A stretch of DNA of 64,000 bases from JAHQVI01 sp963749875 (GCA_963749875.1 CAVVOX010000004.1:124001-188000); one strand, 5' to 3'. Positions 26,773 through 35,514 are shown, counted from the first letter of the stretch. Made by a program: numbers and translations. Notes: generated by a model from the sequence alone, not told the origin.

Positions 26773-27405
26773 TTAACCCTTGCGGGCAAGCTTTCGCAGC
26801 CGGATATAGAGCGCGCCTTCTCCGCCATGCCTGACGCTGGCCGTCGTGTAGCTCATCACAATCGACCGGAATTCCTGCTCCCCGAGCCATTGCGGCACGA
26901 GCCGGCGCAGCACGCCGCGCTCCTGGGCAAGATAGTCGCGGTCGCGCTCGATCTCCGCGCGCGTTCCTTTGCCGGTGATCACCAGCACATTGCGATGACC
27001 GCGTGCCGCCGACGCCAGGAGGAAGCTTCGCAGCGCCACGTGGGCCTGGCGCTGACGCATGCCGTGGAGGTCGAGACGCGCATCGATCGTTTCGGCATTC
27101 CGGGCAAGTTTGCGGCGCTGCCGTTCCTCGAAGCGGGCGAGCGGCGGGGGCGAAGGTCTCTCCGGTGATGCCGGCCGGCTCCGAAAGGGTCGCGCCTCGG
27201 GACGGTCAGCGGACGCTTTCTTCTTTTCCGGCCTGGACGGTCCCGTGACGGCCGTGCCGCCGGCCGCATCATGCTGGTCCGCCGCCGCCTTGCGCTCGGC
27301 CCTGCGCTGGCGCCGCAAGGCTTTCGCATCGCGCATGGCGGTCGCCCACAGCTCCGCCTCCTCAGCGGTCAGCGCCCTTTTTCGCGACGGCGGCTTGGCG
27401 GTCAT
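26773..27405 (-). CDS. Smr-domain protein (SmrA/MutS2-C-like)
   Basis: A 210-residue protein. A lysine- and proline-rich, disordered N-terminal half precedes a C-terminal Smr domain (about 115-200) with RLDLHGMRQRQAHVALRSFL, VLVITGKGTRAE and LRRLVPQWL. Smr domains nick or bind nucleic acid, and stand-alone forms act in ribosome rescue and mRNA cleavage. The alphaproteobacterial smr-mltA-timA-fxsA-secB order is retained. Confidence 0.9.
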   Translation of the reverse strand: MTAKPPSRKRALTAEEAELWATAMRDAKALRRQRRAERKAAADQHDAAGGTAVTGPSRPEKKKASADRPEARPFRSRPASPERPSPPPLARFEERQRRKLARNAETIDARLDLHGMRQRQAHVALRSFLLASAARGHRNVLVITGKGTRAEIERDRDYLAQERGVLRRLVPQWLGEQEFRSIVMSYTTASVRHGGEGALYIRLRKLARKG

Positions 27406-27449
27406 ACCTATCCTTTCGGCAATCGATGAGCAGTCTGCTCACCGACTTC

Positions 27450-28559
27450 TTAATTTGGGATAAGTATATAAAAATCACAGCGATGTCTGGTCTCGCCGGC
27501 GATATGGCCGGCCTCCACGCCGGTGCCCCAGAAGATGTCGCCGCGGACGGGGCCGCGAATGGCGGAGCCGGTATCCTGCGCGATCATCAGCCGGTCGAAC
27601 GGACGGTCCTGCTCGTCTCGCAGCGCCGGCGCGGAAACCCAGATCGGCAGGCCGAGCCGGTGGTAACGGGGATCGACGGCCAGGCTGCGTCCGGGCGTCA
27701 GCGGCACGCCGAGCGCGCCATGCGAACCTTTCGCCGCCTCGACCTCATCGAGGACGCGGAAGAAGACAAAGGACTTGTTTTCCCACATCAGCCTGCGGCC
27801 GCGCTCGCGATCGGCGCGCAGCCAGTCAAGCACGCAGGACAGCGAAGCCTCCGCCGGATCGAGATCGCCGCGCGCAACGAGGCGCTTTCCGATCGAGCTG
27901 TAGGGATAGCCGTTCTTGCCGGCAAAGCCGATGCGCATCGCGCGGCCATCGGGCAGCAGGATGCGGCCAGAGCCCTGCACATGCATGACGAAAACATCGC
28001 AGAGGTCGGAGAGAAAGACGATCTCGAGCCCTCGCCCCTTCAGCACGCCTTCTTCGATCTCACGGCGGGTATAGTAGGGGACGAGGCCGTTCGGCGTTCG
28101 GCGGGCCGCGGTCAGATCGTTCGGCCATCCGGCGGGCGCCTCGCCCTCCGCGATCAGAGCCAGATCGTCCGGCACCGCATAGACCGGCACATCGAAACCG
28201 CCGCCCGGCTCCAGCGATCCCTCCAGCTCCGGCTCGAAATAGCCGGTGACGATCGCACCCTCCGGCGCCGGGGTGATGTGACAGGCGCGGAAATGCGTCT
28301 CGAAGAACCCCCTGGCCTCGTCCGGCGAAGCGCGGGGAGTGAGCGACAGCGCTGTCCGGCAGGCCGCCACGATAGGGGCATCGATACCAGGTGAGGCAAT
28401 GAGCTTTTCGCAGGAGCGGCGAAAGGCGGTAAAGGCCGCCGCATGATCGTCCGCCGGCCAACCTGGAATGGCGGAGAATGGAACCGGCGTCTTATCGAGC
28501 GCGAAGCCGCCGGGCCCGGCCGAAGCTCCGAATTGCCATCGCCAAAGCTCCCCGGACAT
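27450..28559 (-). CDS. mltA: Membrane-bound lytic murein transglycosylase A
   Basis: A 369-residue MltA with a 3D domain. MltA cleaves the MurNAc-GlcNAc bond with formation of 1,6-anhydro-MurNAc. Conserved pieces: ITPAPEGAIVTGYFEPELEGSL, LVPYYTRREIEEG, FVMHVQGSGRILLPDG, and the 3D motif LMIAQDTGSAIRGPVRGDIFWGTG with the aspartates (catalytic Asp in the DTG...GD segment). No clear lipobox is visible at the start; a mature start or an upstream start could have been missed. The flanking genes are smr and timA. Confidence 0.92.
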   Translation of the reverse strand: MSGELWRWQFGASAGPGGFALDKTPVPFSAIPGWPADDHAAAFTAFRRSCEKLIASPGIDAPIVAACRTALSLTPRASPDEARGFFETHFRACHITPAPEGAIVTGYFEPELEGSLEPGGGFDVPVYAVPDDLALIAEGEAPAGWPNDLTAARRTPNGLVPYYTRREIEEGVLKGRGLEIVFLSDLCDVFVMHVQGSGRILLPDGRAMRIGFAGKNGYPYSSIGKRLVARGDLDPAEASLSCVLDWLRADRERGRRLMWENKSFVFFRVLDEVEAAKGSHGALGVPLTPGRSLAVDPRYHRLGLPIWVSAPALRDEQDRPFDRLMIAQDTGSAIRGPVRGDIFWGTGVEAGHIAGETRHRCDFYILIPN

Positions 28560-28623
28560 CAGCCCTCACCGCCCGCAGCAAGACGCGCCGACGGGCGCCG
28601 GCCGGTCAATGCGAACCCTCGGA

Positions 28624-29337
28624 TCAGCTTGCGCTCGCCGTTGCGACAACACGCCAGTTCGGATCGCGGGTGGCAAGCTCGCGCGCGAAGGTCCATATAT
28701 CGGTGACTTCGCGGATATGCGTCGGGCTGCCGTCAACAACCTCGCCCACCCTATTGCGCGTCGCGGTGATGAGGTCGGTGATGAATTTGATCGTGATATT
28801 GGCGGTCTTGCCGTTGAGCTCGGCGTCGGTGATCTCGGAGTTCGAAATGCCGACGAATTTGAAGTCGACAGTTTCGCCATTGCGCTCGCGCTCGGAGATC
28901 GCCTCGACGAAGCTGTCGAAGACATCCCGGCTGAGAAGCTGTTTCAGCGTCCGGCGGTCCCCTTCGGCAAAAGCCGTGACCACCATTTCATACGCCACCT
29001 TCGCGCCGTTCATGAAATGCTTGGGGTCGAAGCCGCGATCCACCTTCGCAATCGCCTGGAGCTTCTCCGCTACGTCGCTTCCCTCCGTCGCAACCTCCTT
29101 CAAACGCTTTGCGAATGTCGCTTCATCGAGTTCATCGGCCACGCGCGGCGGCTCGCTTCTCGGCAGAGTGACGACATTGTCGCGGACCGGCTTGCCATTT
29201 GCGTCTTGGGTCGAATAAGGATCGTAGCGTGGCCGTTCATGTCCGGTCCGCCGCCCAAGCACACTGCGCAACTTAAGAAAAATCACGACCGCGAGGACGA
29301 GAAAGATTAGAGTGAGAATGTCTATCGTGCCGTTCAT
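28624..29337 (-). CDS. Tim44/TimA-domain membrane protein
   Basis: A 237-residue protein with one N-terminal helix (ILTLIFLVLAVVIFLKL) and a C-terminal Tim44-like domain (about 90-235: FDPKHFMNGAKVAYEMVVTAFAEGDRRTLKQLLSRDVFDSFVEAI). Alphaproteobacterial TimA is the likely ancestor of mitochondrial Tim44. Its bacterial role is unclear, perhaps in translocation. I started at the ATG at 29337, which puts the helix at the N-terminus; the frame is open to 29415. Confidence 0.9.
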   Translation of the reverse strand: MNGTIDILTLIFLVLAVVIFLKLRSVLGRRTGHERPRYDPYSTQDANGKPVRDNVVTLPRSEPPRVADELDEATFAKRLKEVATEGSDVAEKLQAIAKVDRGFDPKHFMNGAKVAYEMVVTAFAEGDRRTLKQLLSRDVFDSFVEAISERERNGETVDFKFVGISNSEITDAELNGKTANITIKFITDLITATRNRVGEVVDGSPTHIREVTDIWTFARELATRDPNWRVVATASAS

Positions 29338-29551
29338 CTTGCCGCAACTTCTAAGGATACATATGTGCGCATCGAAGGCCGTTACTCTCATATAGGGCCC
29401 GGCCGTGGCGACCACCAGTGCATCGGAAGGCGGTGGAGAACAGGCCGCGCGCCTTATAACAAATTACGCGATCAAATCGGTTAAGCCAACCGGCAACAGT
29501 CCTCACCTTAAGTCAGCTTTTAATTTCACGCGCCTCGAAAGGCTTAACGGA

Positions 29552-30154
29552 ATGCAAATTTTTTTGTTCCTGATCTTTATCGCAGTGCCGATCATCGAGA
29601 TCGCTCTGTTCATCCAGGCGGGAGAGATCATTGGTATCGTCCCGACGATCCTGATCACGATCGGAACCGCTATTGCTGGCAGCTTTTTGATGCGCGTGCA
29701 AGGTTTTGCAGCACTTAACCGCTTTACGCAGGCGGTCGAGCAAGGCGAAATGCCGGTGACGCCGGTTATCGACGGGATCGGGATCCTGAGCGCCGGTCTT
29801 CTGCTTCTCACGCCCGGTCTTTTCACGGACACGATCGGCCTTCTGCTTTTCGTTCCGCCCATCAGGCGCGGGCTGGCGAGATGGGCATTTAGCCGCGCCC
29901 TCGAAAGCGGCCGGGTCCATATTCGGACCTTCGGAGGAGCAGGCGGAAGCGGTCCACCGCCCGGCGGGCCTCCACCGCAGGGGCCGCAGGGACCGCAGGG
30001 CGCCGGGAGCGGCTTCACGCGATCGCCCGATGTGGTGGATGCGGAGTTCGAAACGATCGATCCCGACGAAGGCGAGGAGGACGCCACCCCGCTCGATCGG
30101 GACAAGGCGGCCGGTCCGAAGCGGCGAGGCGGCTCGCCCTGGCGGAAGAGGTAG
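29552..30154 (+). CDS. fxsA: FxsA family membrane protein
   Basis: A 200-residue FxsA with three to four hydrophobic helices in the first 120 residues (MQIFLFLIFIAVPIIEIALF, TILITIGTAIAGSFLMRVQG, LSAGLLLLTPGLFTDTIGLLLFVPP). GLLLLTPGLFTDTIG is the family hallmark. The C-terminal tail is glycine- and proline-rich then acidic. E. coli FxsA overproduction suppresses F-exclusion of phage T7; its normal function is unknown. It is divergent from timA, and the ATG at 29552 is chosen by family alignment. Confidence 0.92.
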   Translation: MQIFLFLIFIAVPIIEIALFIQAGEIIGIVPTILITIGTAIAGSFLMRVQGFAALNRFTQAVEQGEMPVTPVIDGIGILSAGLLLLTPGLFTDTIGLLLFVPPIRRGLARWAFSRALESGRVHIRTFGGAGGSGPPPGGPPPQGPQGPQGAGSGFTRSPDVVDAEFETIDPDEGEEDATPLDRDKAAGPKRRGGSPWRKR

Positions 30155-30274
30155 CAGCGCCAGATGGTTGCCTGGCGTTACCCATCGTGCTAGCGACTTT
30201 TCCAAAGCAACGGACGGCGGCGGCGGCGCGCATCCGCGCCCATGCACCGGTCTCAATCGAAAGCAAGCAGGACG

Positions 30275-30775
30275 ATGTCTGAAGAAACCAACGGCTCCGC
30301 AGATCCCTCCGCAAAAGAGAACAAGCAGCCCGGCATTAATATCCTAGGGCAATATATCAAGGACCTGTCCTTCGAAAATCCGCGGGCCCCTGCAAGTCTG
30401 CGCAGCGCCGGCTCCAACCCCAATCTGCAGGTGAACTTCAACGTTCACGCTCAGGGGGCCGGCGAGAACGCCTATGAGGTGTTGCTGAAAATCGAGGCCG
30501 ACGCCAAAAGCGACGATGGCAGCCTTTACGCGCTGGAGCTGGTCTATGCCGGCGTCTTCCGATTGAAGGATCTGCCGGAACAGGCGGTCAAGCCCGTGCT
30601 GTTCATCGAATGCCCGGCGCTGCTCTTTCCGTTCGCACGCCGGCTCATCGCCGACCTGACGCGCGAAGGCGGCTTTCCGCCGCTGCTGCTCGACCCGATC
30701 GACTTCGCCGCGCTCTTCCGTCAGCGCATGGCGCAGGAGCAGGCGCAAGCCAAAGCCGAGCCTGCCGTTCAGTAG
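30275..30775 (+). CDS. secB: SecB protein-export chaperone
   Basis: A 166-residue SecB, a tetrameric chaperone that keeps preproteins unfolded and hands them to SecA. GQYIKDLSFENPRAP, NFNVHAQGAGENAYEVLLKIEADAK and LFPFARRLIADLTREGGFPPLLLDPIDFAALF are typical. The ATG at 30275 fits; an upstream ATG at 30242 is in frame without conservation. The gene lies between fxsA and dnaQ as in related genomes. Confidence 0.96.
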   Translation: MSEETNGSADPSAKENKQPGINILGQYIKDLSFENPRAPASLRSAGSNPNLQVNFNVHAQGAGENAYEVLLKIEADAKSDDGSLYALELVYAGVFRLKDLPEQAVKPVLFIECPALLFPFARRLIADLTREGGFPPLLLDPIDFAALFRQRMAQEQAQAKAEPAVQ

Positions 30776-30838
30776 CCTAGATCAATCGGCCAGTGCGCGA
30801 TCAGTTTTTATGGAAACAACTCCGTGGATTGCGCTGAT

Positions 30839-31010
30839 CACCTCTCCCAAGGGAGAGGTCTGTGAAGCACGCTTTTCAATTCGTCATCCCGGAAGCCCGA
30901 AGGGCTATCCGGGATCCAATCGCCTGTCAGCAGGCGCTTCGGAGAGTTGTTAGGCGAGTGGACCCCGGCTCGGAGGCCGGGGCGACGCAGAGTATGTAGT
31001 TTGGCAGAGA
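30839..31010 (-). repeat. Intergenic repeat family A, copy 2 (inverted)
   Basis: Inverted relative to copy 1. It shares CTCTCCC..GGGAGAGG, CAATTCGTCATCCCGGA, GGGATCCAATCGCCTGTCAG, GTTAGGCGAGTGG, CCCGGCTCGGAGGCCGGGG and CGACGCAGAG. It lies between secB and dnaQ. Confidence 0.78.
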
Positions 31011-31049
31011 TCTTCTTGGGGAGAGGCGGCACTTCGCGCAGCCGCGCCC

Positions 31050-31098
31050 AAGCATGTCCCCGCGAAGGCGGGGATGGACGCGGGAACAGTTGCGCTAG
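31050..31098 (+). repeat. Partial family B repeat (module 2, right half)
   Basis: CATGTCCCCGCGAAGGCGGGGATGGACGCGGGAACAGTTGCGCTAG is the inverted long loop plus right arm of module 2, as found in copies 2 and 3, ending in CTAG. Module 1 and the left arm are absent. Confidence 0.7.
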
Positions 31099-31157
31099 CC
31101 CGGCAGACCTTCAATCGGAATTGCTGCGCCGCTCTATCTCTTTGTTTGCGCATCGGA

Positions 31158-31193
31158 TTTATCCGAAAACCGGTTCCCACTTTTCGGTCCGAT
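31158..31193. repeat. Short repeat family D, copy 1
   Basis: ATCCGAAAACCGGTTCCCACTTTTCGG is a short element of a kind common in Rhizobiales intergenic regions. A related but longer copy lies at 31917-32021 (GTGGGCACCAGTTTTCCGTCC). Confidence 0.6.
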
Positions 31194-31205
31194 GGCTAGC
31201 CCGGC

Positions 31206-31895
31206 CTACCGATATTGCCGCCAGATTGCATCCTCGCCCAGCTCTTCGACGAAGGCCTGATGGTCCGCGCGTTCGGCTTCCGCGAGGTTGGCGGGCAGCG
31301 GACGCGGGCGGTTCAGGATGGCCTCCCCCTGGCCTTTGCCGCGCCCGAAGCCGCTGCGCCGCGCCGAGAGATCGAGCGCCGCCTGATTGCCGCCGATCAG
31401 TTGCAGATAGACTTCCGCCAGCAATTCCGCATCGAGAAGCGCGCCATGCTTGGTGCGGGCGGAATTGTCGATATTGTAGCGCTTGCAGAGCGCGTCCAGG
31501 CTGTTCGGCCCGGCAGGATGCTTGCGGCGCGCCAGGGCGAGTGTGTCGAAGACCCGGTCCGACGGAATGATGTCCAGCCCGATCCGCCCGAGCTCGGCAT
31601 TGATGAAGCCCATATCAAAGCTGGCATTGTGGAAGATCAGCTTTCCGCCCTCGACGAACTCCAGGAAGGAATCCACCAGATCGCCGAAGAGCGGCTTGTT
31701 GGCGAGGAACTGCGCGGACAGCCCGTGGACCCGGAACGCCGCATCCGGCATGTCACGCTCGGGATTGATATATTCGTGCCAGACGCGGCCGGTCGGGATG
31801 AAGTTGGACAGCTCGACACAGGCAATCTCGACGAGACGGTCGCCGCTATCCGGATCGAGGCCCGTCGTCTCGGTGTCCATGACGAATTCGCGCAT
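31206..31895 (-). CDS. dnaQ: DNA polymerase III epsilon (proofreading)
   Basis: A 229-residue DEDDh exonuclease that proofreads for DNA polymerase III. ExoI is FVMDTETTGLDP (residues 4-15), ExoII IFHNASFDMGF and ExoIII HGALLDAELLAEVY. The C-terminal tail that binds the alpha subunit follows (RPRPLPANL region). Order secB-dnaQ-coaE-aroE-maf is retained. Confidence 0.96.
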   Translation of the reverse strand: MREFVMDTETTGLDPDSGDRLVEIACVELSNFIPTGRVWHEYINPERDMPDAAFRVHGLSAQFLANKPLFGDLVDSFLEFVEGGKLIFHNASFDMGFINAELGRIGLDIIPSDRVFDTLALARRKHPAGPNSLDALCKRYNIDNSARTKHGALLDAELLAEVYLQLIGGNQAALDLSARRSGFGRGKGQGEAILNRPRPLPANLAEAERADHQAFVEELGEDAIWRQYR

Positions 31896-31916
31896 TGGTC
31901 AGTTCCCCGTTCGCTA

Positions 31917-32021
31917 AAGCGGGTTCAGGAAAAGTGGGCACCAGTTTTCCGTCCGAACCCGCGACAAAACAAAAAGTTAGAGCCGCATTCCGCATTCCAG
32001 CGGAATGCAACAAACTCTAAT
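31917..32021. repeat. Repeat family D, copy 2, with stacked hairpins
   Basis: Three nested or adjacent stems: GCGGGTTC/GAACCCGC (31919-31926, 31955-31962) enclosing GGAAAA/TTTTCC; GCATTCCGC/GCGGAATGC (31985-31993, 32000-32008, 6-base loop); and TTAGAG/CTCTAA bracketing the second. The left end lies 21 bases from the dnaQ start, and the right end supplies the TAG stop of coaE (32017-32019). Confidence 0.75.
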
Positions 32022-32655
32022 CTCCCGCGCTGTTCATATGACGCTCGCGCCAGAGATCGAATTTTTCCCCGGGACGATCTTTCAATGATTCGAGCAGTTT
32101 ATCGACCTGGCGCCTTGTTTCTTCCAAAGGCAATCCCGTGTCGATCACATAATCGGCGCGGGCGCGCTTCTCGTCGTCCGGCATCTGGCGGGCGCGGATG
32201 GCGGCGAGCTTTTCGGCGGTCATGCCCGGCCGGGCGAGGACGCGGGCGGTCTGGATTTCGTCCGGCGCGCTGACGACGACCGTGACATCGACCAAGCGGT
32301 CGCCGCCCGTCTCGAACAGCAGCGGAATGTCGAGCACGCACAGTTCTGCGCCCGCCAGATGCTGCTCTTGCAGAAACGCCCATTGCGCCTGCCGGACAAG
32401 CGGGTGGACCAGCGCCTCCAGCGTCTTGAAGCTTTCGGGCGTCTCCATCAGCGCGGCGGCGAGCTTCACACGATCGACCTTGCCCTCGGCCGTCGTCCCC
32501 GGAAAGGCGCGTTCGATGTGGGGGACGGCGGCGCCTTCATAGAGCTGGTGGACGGTCGCATCGGAGTCGAGCATGGCGACGCCTCGCGCGGCCATGTGAC
32601 TGGCGACCGCCGTCTTTCCCATGCCGATGGAGCCGGTCAGACCGATGATCAACAT
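32017..32655 (-). CDS. coaE: Dephospho-CoA kinase
   Basis: A 212-residue P-loop kinase for the last step of coenzyme A synthesis. Walker A is GLTGSIGMGKTAVA (residues 5-18), followed by LDSDATVHQLY, and LDIPLLFETGGDRLVDVTVVVSAP in the middle. The gene is followed by dnaQ and preceded by aroE (9 bases), so it is translated in the same operon. Its stop lies in repeat D. Confidence 0.95.
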   Translation of the reverse strand: MLIIGLTGSIGMGKTAVASHMAARGVAMLDSDATVHQLYEGAAVPHIERAFPGTTAEGKVDRVKLAAALMETPESFKTLEALVHPLVRQAQWAFLQEQHLAGAELCVLDIPLLFETGGDRLVDVTVVVSAPDEIQTARVLARPGMTAEKLAAIRARQMPDDEKRARADYVIDTGLPLEETRRQVDKLLESLKDRPGEKFDLWRERHMNSAGD

Positions 32656-32664
32656 GGGTTGCTC

Positions 32665-33495
32665 CTAATGCTTTTCCAGATCCGTGGTCACGAGCGCACG
32701 CAGCTCCGGCGTCACCTCCGGCCGGATGCCGAACCATTTCTCGAAGCCGGGCACGGCCTGATAGAGCAGCATGCCGAGACCGTCCGCCGTGTGGAAGCCC
32801 TGCGCGCGCGCCTGACGCAATAAATCCGTCAACAGCGGTGTATAGACGATGTCGCAGACGACGCCGGGCAGGGAAAAATTCGACAGATCAATCTCAAGCG
32901 GGGCTTGCCCGACCATTCCGCAGGTGGTCGTGTTCACAAGTAATCCACAGTCTATCAACATATCTGCCCGGTTCTCCCAGGCAAAGACCGTGACCGACGG
33001 GCTGAACTCGGCGGCCAGCGTCTCGGCGCGCTCGCGGGTTCGGTTCGCGAGGCGGATATGGGAAAAGCCGCGATTGAGCAGACCGCGAATGATGCCGCGC
33101 GCCGCGCCGCCCGCCCCGAGCACGGCCGCCGCCAGGCCGAGCTTGTCCCAGCCAGGCGCCTGCGCATCGAGACTGTGAAGGAAGCCATAGATGTCGGTAT
33201 TGGACGCGCAGAGCTTGCCGTCCTCGATCCAGAGCGTGTTGGCCGCTCTTGCGTCTTTGGCGGCGGCGTCGGGACGGGCGGCCGCGCGATAGGCGGCCTC
33301 CTTATGCGGGACCGTGACGTTGCAGCCGACGAGCCCTCGCGCGGAAAGCGTCTTGAAAAACGCCTCGGCCTTGCCGGGCTCGACCGCGTGTTTCCCGTAT
33401 TCCCCGTCGATCCCGTAGCGCTTCAGCCAATAGCCGTGAATGAGCGGCGAGCGCGAATGCTCAACAGGCCAGCCGACGACCCCTGCACGTTTCAT
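32665..33495 (-). CDS. aroE: Shikimate dehydrogenase
   Basis: A 276-residue NADP-dependent enzyme that reduces 3-dehydroshikimate in aromatic amino acid synthesis. GWPVEHSRSPLIHGYWLKRYG is the substrate-binding N-terminus, NVTVPHKEAAY holds the catalytic lysine, and LGAGGAARGIIRGLLNRG is the dinucleotide motif. DGLGMLLYQAVPGFEKWFG closes the family fold. Between aroE and maf lies a family B repeat. Confidence 0.96.
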   Translation of the reverse strand: MKRAGVVGWPVEHSRSPLIHGYWLKRYGIDGEYGKHAVEPGKAEAFFKTLSARGLVGCNVTVPHKEAAYRAAARPDAAAKDARAANTLWIEDGKLCASNTDIYGFLHSLDAQAPGWDKLGLAAAVLGAGGAARGIIRGLLNRGFSHIRLANRTRERAETLAAEFSPSVTVFAWENRADMLIDCGLLVNTTTCGMVGQAPLEIDLSNFSLPGVVCDIVYTPLLTDLLRQARAQGFHTADGLGMLLYQAVPGFEKWFGIRPEVTPELRALVTTDLEKH

Positions 33496-33519
33496 TACTC
33501 TGTCCTGTTCCTCGGCGCA

Positions 33520-33649
33520 CTAGATCAACCCTCGTTCAAGTGCAATCATTGGAACGAGGTCAAGTTGATCTATATCAAAAGGCGAGCGCAACTGTTCCCG
33601 CGTCCATCCCCGCCTTCGCGGGGACATGCTTGGACGCGCGTTGCGCTAG
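33520..33649 (+). repeat. Mosaic two-hairpin repeat family B, copy 3
   Basis: Full copy with both modules: CTAGATCAAC...GTTGATCT, then GCGCAAC...GTTGCGCTAG with the long CCCCGCCTTCGCGGGG loop. It is nearly identical to copy 2. The terminal CTAG (33646-33649) contains the stop of maf. The element lies in the aroE-maf gap. Confidence 0.87.
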
Positions 33650-34287
33650 GACGCAAGCCATCCGATTTCGCGGAGATAGCCGAGAAGAGGCAGGAGCGGC
33701 AATCCTATAATGGTGAAATGATCGCCCTCGACGCGGGAGAAGAGCTGAATCCCGCGGGCCTCGATGCGATAGGCGCCGACCGACGACAAGAGCGTCTCGC
33801 CCTCGCTGCGGCAATAATCGTCGAGAAACGCATGGGAGAATGGCCGCATGGTCAGATGGGCGCGGCCGAGATGGCGCCAGACCGTCGTGCCGCCCCGCGC
33901 AACGCAGAGGCCGGCAATGAGCGAATGGGTCCGCCCGCGAAGCACACGGAGCTGTTCCCGCGCCGCCTCCATGTCGGGCGGTTTCTGAAAAAGCGCGCCG
34001 CCGCATTCCATGACCTGATCGGCGCCGACGACCAGCGCTTCCGGCTCGCTTCGGCTCACCTGTTCCGCTTTGGCGGCGGCCAGCAGGAGCGCCAGCTCCC
34101 CCGCATCCACGCCGCCTTCGCGGTCGGCAGCTTCCCGTTCCAAAGCGCGCTCGTCGATGCCGGCCGGCCGTTGTCGGAATGGAATCCGCGCCTGCCGCAG
34201 CACCTCGGCGCGGCCCGCACTGGCGGAGGCCAGGATCAGCTCGGCGCGCAGTCCGGCGGGCTCAGACACTGCCGCTGCGCTCCTCAT
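33646..34287 (-). CDS. maf: Maf-like nucleotide pyrophosphatase
   Basis: A 213-residue Maf/HAM1-type nucleoside triphosphate pyrophosphatase, thought to clean modified or dTTP/UTP-type nucleotides. LILASASAGRAEVLRQARIPF is the N-terminal motif (variant of ASxSPRRxxLL), then LVVGADQVMECGG, REQLRVLRGRTHSLIAG and FTIIGLPLLPLLGYL. The start overlaps the end of ppsR by 26 bases. The TAG stop is the terminus of repeat B copy 3, so its 3' end may have been set by repeat insertion. Confidence 0.9.
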   Translation of the reverse strand: MRSAAAVSEPAGLRAELILASASAGRAEVLRQARIPFRQRPAGIDERALEREAADREGGVDAGELALLLAAAKAEQVSRSEPEALVVGADQVMECGGALFQKPPDMEAAREQLRVLRGRTHSLIAGLCVARGGTTVWRHLGRAHLTMRPFSHAFLDDYCRSEGETLLSSVGAYRIEARGIQLFSRVEGDHFTIIGLPLLPLLGYLREIGWLAS

Positions 34288-35122
34288 GCAGCTTGATGAT
34301 CGCCGCCGCCGTCTCCTCGATCGAGCGGCGGGTCACATCGACGATAGGCCATTGATGGCGTCCGCAGAGCCGGCGGGTGAATAGGATCTCCTTGGTGATC
34401 TTCTCGGTGTCGATATAGTCCTGGTTTTTCGCGCCCTTGATGCCGAGCAGCCGTTGGCGGCGGATCTCGGCGATGCGCTGCGGACTGGCGACGAAGCCGA
34501 CGACCAGCGGCCTGTGAAGCTGTTCGAGCTTCGGCGGCAGCGGAATGTCCGGCACCAGTGAGACATTGGCGGTCTTGAAGCCGCGATTGGCCAGGTAGAG
34601 GCTGGTCGGCGTCTTCGAGGTCCGGCTGGCGCCGATCAGCACGATGTCGGCATTGTCCAGCTCTTCCGCCCGCTGGCCATCATCATGGGCGAGGGTGAAA
34701 TTCATCGCCTCGATGCGCTGGAAATAATCGGTGTTCAGAATGTGCTGGCCGCCGACGACCGGGGTCGAGGGCGTGCCCAGATAGCTTTCGAAGACCTTCA
34801 GAAGCGGATCGAGAACCGCAACGCAAGGAACGTTCAGCTCATCGCACCGCTGTTCGAGATAGACGCCGAGCTCGCGGTCGATGATCGTATAGAGAACGAT
34901 GCCGGGCGTCGCCTCGATCCGCTGCAGGACGCGGTCGAGCTGACGGCGGTTCCGGACGAAGGGATGGGAATGTTTGATCGCGCGGATGCTCGGATATTGC
35001 ACCGCGGCGGCTTTGGCGATCGCCGATAGTGTTTCGCCCGAAGCGTCCGACACCATATGCAGATGGAAGAACTTCGGAACCTCTTTGGCGGCCTGTTGAT
35101 AAGTTGTCACTTTTGAAACCAT
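34262..35122 (-). CDS. ppsR: PEP synthase / PPDK regulatory kinase-pyrophosphorylase
   Basis: A 286-residue DUF299 protein, a bifunctional kinase and pyrophosphorylase that inactivates and reactivates PEP synthase or pyruvate-phosphate dikinase. FHLHMVSDASGETL opens the fold, and VLIGASRTSKTPTSLYLANRG is the nucleotide P-loop. In Caulobacter and Rickettsia the homologous gene (RP001) flanks the chromosomal origin, across from hemE; here the same arrangement is kept. It is the first gene of the leftward ppsR-maf-aroE-coaE-dnaQ block. Confidence 0.93.
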   Translation of the reverse strand: MVSKVTTYQQAAKEVPKFFHLHMVSDASGETLSAIAKAAAVQYPSIRAIKHSHPFVRNRRQLDRVLQRIEATPGIVLYTIIDRELGVYLEQRCDELNVPCVAVLDPLLKVFESYLGTPSTPVVGGQHILNTDYFQRIEAMNFTLAHDDGQRAEELDNADIVLIGASRTSKTPTSLYLANRGFKTANVSLVPDIPLPPKLEQLHRPLVVGFVASPQRIAEIRRQRLLGIKGAKNQDYIDTEKITKEILFTRRLCGRHQWPIVDVTRRSIEETAAAIIKLHEERSGSV

Positions 35123-35514
35123 GGAAAAGTTATGGGAAATTCTGGCGCTGAGTCCCTAACACCAATCAAAAAAATCCCCACAGCTTGACGCCGGGCCGCC
35201 GCAAAATTCTGCAAAGCTTGGGTCTTCTCGAAAGTCCGCCATCTGTTCCCCGGCCAACCACAATTTGAAACGCGATTTGTCATTGTGATATGCAATGAGC
35301 CGCCATCGGCAAACTCCTAGGCTTCCTTTAACAATCTCCGTTCGCAGTCACCAGACTCCGTGAAGGCTGAAACGGGACCGGAGGGGAAGGTCGGATTATC
35401 CCCACCAACCCTGTCGATAAGAGGTGGATAAGCTCGTAATATCCGCAATGCGCCTCCTAAAAACAAAACAAAACTTAGAAAGAAGAAATCTTTAGATTTT
35501 TGAAAAGTGAAATC
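35123..35514. other. Putative chromosomal replication origin (oriC)
   Basis: The gap between divergent ppsR and hemE. DnaA-box-like sites: TTATCCCCA (35396-35404, plus), TTATCGACA (35412-35420, minus), TTATCCACC (35423-35431, minus), and TTATCAACA (35094-35102, minus, inside ppsR). An A-rich tract (about 35455-35505) could be the unwinding element. The hemE/RP001 setting matches known alphaproteobacterial origins, and flanking genes run outwards. No clear CtrA box was found. Confidence 0.7.

Noticed and set aside
35123..35514. CtrA boxes (TTAA-N7-TTAA) in the putative origin
   Set aside because: I scanned the gap by eye and found no clear match; TTTAAC at 35326 has no partner at the proper distance.
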